This document shows positions 61,901 to 64,000 of a stretch of 64,000 nucleotides of DNA, in pieces. The stretch comes from Hippophae tibetana (lineage: Eukaryota > Streptophyta > Magnoliopsida > Rosales > Elaeagnaceae). The DNA lies in NCBI GenBank assembly GCA_037013495.1, contig CM072810.1:34191843-34255842 (forward strand). Reading direction: 5' to 3'. Position numbers and translations under genes: made by a program. Position 1 is the stretch's first letter. Each line of letters opens with the position of its first letter. The notes under the pieces were generated by a model. The model saw nothing but the letters and a program-made list of their open reading frames with translations. It did not search any database and was not told the origin of the DNA.

Positions 61901-64000
61901 TCAAGGATAGTGGTCTTAGCAAAGATCTTTTTGACACAATTGTTAGAAATGATGACTCTAATACCAATGAAGAGAAATAGGATCTACTTTAACAGAGATT
62001 TACTAAATTTCTTAGATAGAATTAACCCTTTTTTAGGGGTTTTAGGAAAAAATAATCCGAGCTCTAAAATGATTATTTCAATGAATTTAGAGTTGTACTT
62101 GTTCCAAACAACATCAAATATTTTGCAAACCACTCATATAGGTATTTGAGCTAAAAAATAAATATAGAAATACGAAGGTGACCAAAATTTTTGAACGCTA
62201 TATCAAGCAAGAGTGTGAAACTTGGAACAAATTCTAATCATGTTTTTCAAACATTATCCACTACTCGTACAATTTGGGTGGACCTATCAGGAAAGAGAAG
62301 TAGATTGAGAAATTCCTTACTAGCTTACCTTATCATTTTCAAGCAAAAGTTACCTTGCTTAAATACATGAAAAATCCTTGTGAACTTACTATTAAATGAA
62401 TCACTTGGGCAAGTTTTCGAACTGCATCACTTGTATCCAATATGTCAGCCATCCAATTTCGAGGACGGAAAGAGCTTGGCTTTATAGACATCAAGGATAG
62501 TGGTCTTAGCGAAGATCTTTTTGATACAATTGTTAGAAATGATGACTCCAATACCAATGAAGAGAAATGGGATCTACTTTCCCAGAGATTTACTAAATTT
62601 CTTAGATAGAATTAACCCTTTTTTAAGGGTTTTAGAAAAACATAATGCGAGCTCTAAAATGATTATTTCAATGAATTTAGAGTTGTACTTCTTCCAAACA
62701 ACATGAATTATTTTGCAAACCACTCATATAGGTATTTGAGCTACAAAATAAACCTAGAACTGCGAAGTTGACCAGAAATATTGAACACTATATCAAGCAA
62801 AAGTATGAAACTTGGAACAAATTCTAATCATGTTTTTCAAACATTATCAACTACTCGTACAATTTGGGTAGAACTATCAGGAAAGAGAAATAGATTGAGA
62901 AATTCCTTACTAGCTTACCTTATCATTTTCAAGCAAAAGTTACCTTGCTTAAATACATGAAAAATCCTTGTGAACTTACTATTAAATGAATCACTTGGGC
63001 AAGTATTCGAACTGCATCACTTGTATCCAATATGTCAGCCGTCCACTTTCGAGGACGGCAAGAGCTTGGCTTTATAGACATCAAGGATAGTGGTCTTAGC
63101 GAAGATCGTTTTGACACAATTGTCAGAAATGATGACTCTAATACCAATGAAGAGAAATGGGATCTACTTTCCCAGAGATTTACTAAATTTCTTAGATAGA
63201 ATTAACCCTTTCTTAGGGGTTTTAGAAAAAAATAATCCCAGCTCTAAAATGATTATTTGAATGAATTTAGAGTTGTACTTCTTCCAAACAACATGAAATA
63301 TTTTGCAGACCACTCATATAGGTATTTGAGCTACAAAATAAACCTAGAACTACAAATTGATTAAAAAAATTGAACTCTATATCAAGCAAGAGGATGAAAC
63401 TTTGACCAAATTCTAATCATGTTTTTCAAACATTATCAACTACTCGTACAATTTGGGTGGACCTATCAGGAAAGAGAAGTAGATTGAGAAAATCCTTGCA
63501 AGCTTACCTTATCATTTTCTAGCAAAAGTTACCTGGCTTAAATACATGAAAAATCCTTGTGAACTTACTATTAAATGAATCACTTGGGCAAGTATTCGAA
63601 CTGCATCACTTGTATCCAATATGTCACCATCCACTTTGGATGACGGAAAGAGCTTGGTTTAATAGACATCAAGGATAGTGGTCTTAGTGAAGATCTTTTT
63701 GGCACAATTGTTAGGAATGATGACTCTAATACCAATGAAGAGAAATGGGATCTACTTTCTAGGAGATTTACTAAATTTCTTAGATTGAATTAACCCTTTT
63801 TTAGGGGTTTTTGAAAAAAATAATCGGAGCTCTAAAATGATTATTTCAATGAATTTAGAGATGTACTTCTTCCAAACAACTTTAAATATTTTGCAGACCA
63901 CTCATATAGGTGTTTGAGCTGCAAAATAAACCTAGAACTGCGATGTTGACAGAAAATATTAGACGCTATATCAAGCAAGAGTATGAAACTTGGAACAAAT
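58987..64000. repeat. E-B-F-D' tetramers, 2,359/2,358-bp period, to window end
   Basis: E units at 58987, 61346 and 63704 (the last partial, 297 bp) are spaced 2,359 and 2,358 bp. Units between: B 59577, F1 60168, D' 60758, B 61936, F2 62526, D' 63116. The two D' units share private marks not seen elsewhere: ccctttcttagggg (60847 and 63205), atttgaatgaattt (60898 and 63256), gattaaaaaaattg, and actttggatgacgg at the end (61276 and 63634). They are therefore recent copies of each other although the F units differ in type. The array continues past the window end. Confidence 0.88.

Larger units (their letters stand above)
1..64000. repeat. Satellite DNA array, ~590-bp monomer, 108.5 copies
   Basis: The entire window is built of head-to-tail copies of one AT-rich unit. 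Phased on acaattgtta, monomers begin at 1, 591, 1181, 1772, 2362, 2952, 3542, 4131 and so on to 63704; all intervals are 587-591 bp. Invariant landmarks recur in every unit in the same order: the T-run/GGGG element near offset 91-106, the ctctaaa/tttagag dyad at 127-157, a catgtttttcaaacattatc block near 284, and cacttgggcaagt near 467. No unit is inverted and no foreign DNA interrupts the series. Copy number, fixed length and higher-order structure are what is known of eukaryotic centromeric, pericentromeric or subtelomeric satellites; the precise chromosomal position and the species are not visible. No rRNA, tRNA, CRISPR, IS or protein gene was seen anywhere. Confidence 0.98.

Noticed and set aside
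1..64000. CRISPR array
   Set aside because: Direct repeats are 590 bp with no short repeat/unique spacer alternation.
1..64000. Assembly artefact from collapsed or duplicated reads
   Set aside because: Copies differ by many scattered private changes and the subfamily order is complex, which is unlike a simple assembly duplication; some of the nearly identical blocks could still be affected.
1..64000. LTR or other transposon with internal tandem repeats
   Set aside because: No terminal repeats, primer-binding site, polyprotein motif or target-site duplication is visible anywhere in the window.

Overview
The whole 64 kb window is one uninterrupted tandem satellite-DNA array. I find no gene that I would annotate, no RNA gene, no mobile element and no unique flanking sequence. 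The basic unit is an AT-rich monomer of about 590 bp. Using the conserved start acaattgtta (or its variants) as phase, I count 108 complete head-to-tail monomers plus a partial one of 297 bp (63704-64000). Monomer length varies only from 587 to 591 bp. All units are in the same orientation. This is typical of eukaryotic constitutive heterochromatin (centromeric, pericentromeric or subtelomeric) in a plant or animal. The sequence alone does not identify the species, and I do not recognise the family.

The monomers fall into six main subfamilies, called A, B, C, D, E and F here, with D' a variant of D. They are separated by shared diagnostic bases and short indels. The order by monomer number (1 to 109) is: 1-11 A B B C A B C C C D D; 12-17 (A B C')x2; 18-29 (A B C D)x3; 30-35 A D C B D E; 36-42 B F D' E B F D/E; 43-49 B F D' E B F D; 50-53 A D C B/E; 54-59 (B D E)x2; 60-72 B F D' E B F D' E/B D' E B D' E; 73-84 the same 13-mer with one monomer lost; 85-90 B D' E B B E; 91-100 D' C D A D C A D C D; 101-109 E B F D' E B F D' E. 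Two higher-order-repeat (HOR) families therefore meet in the window. One is A-B-C-D (2,360 bp), dominant at 10-19 kb. The other is B-F-D'-E, in 7-mer (about 4,129 bp) and 13-mer (7,668 bp) composites, dominant from 20 kb rightwards. Pieces of the first are embedded in the second at 28.9-30.7 kb and 53.7-58.4 kb.

The array records its own recombination history. Nested tandem duplications of 1,769/1,770, 2,358-2,360, 4,129 and 7,668 bp can be traced by private mutations. Several chimeric monomers hold crossover points that can be placed within 7-28 bp. Each monomer also carries short inverted repeats, including a GC-rich one whose pairing is kept by different bases in different subfamilies.

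The many 62-98 codon open frames on both strands recur once per monomer. They need TTG or GTG starts, overlap each other, and differ by nonsense changes between subfamilies, so I treat them as by-products of the repeat and not as genes.
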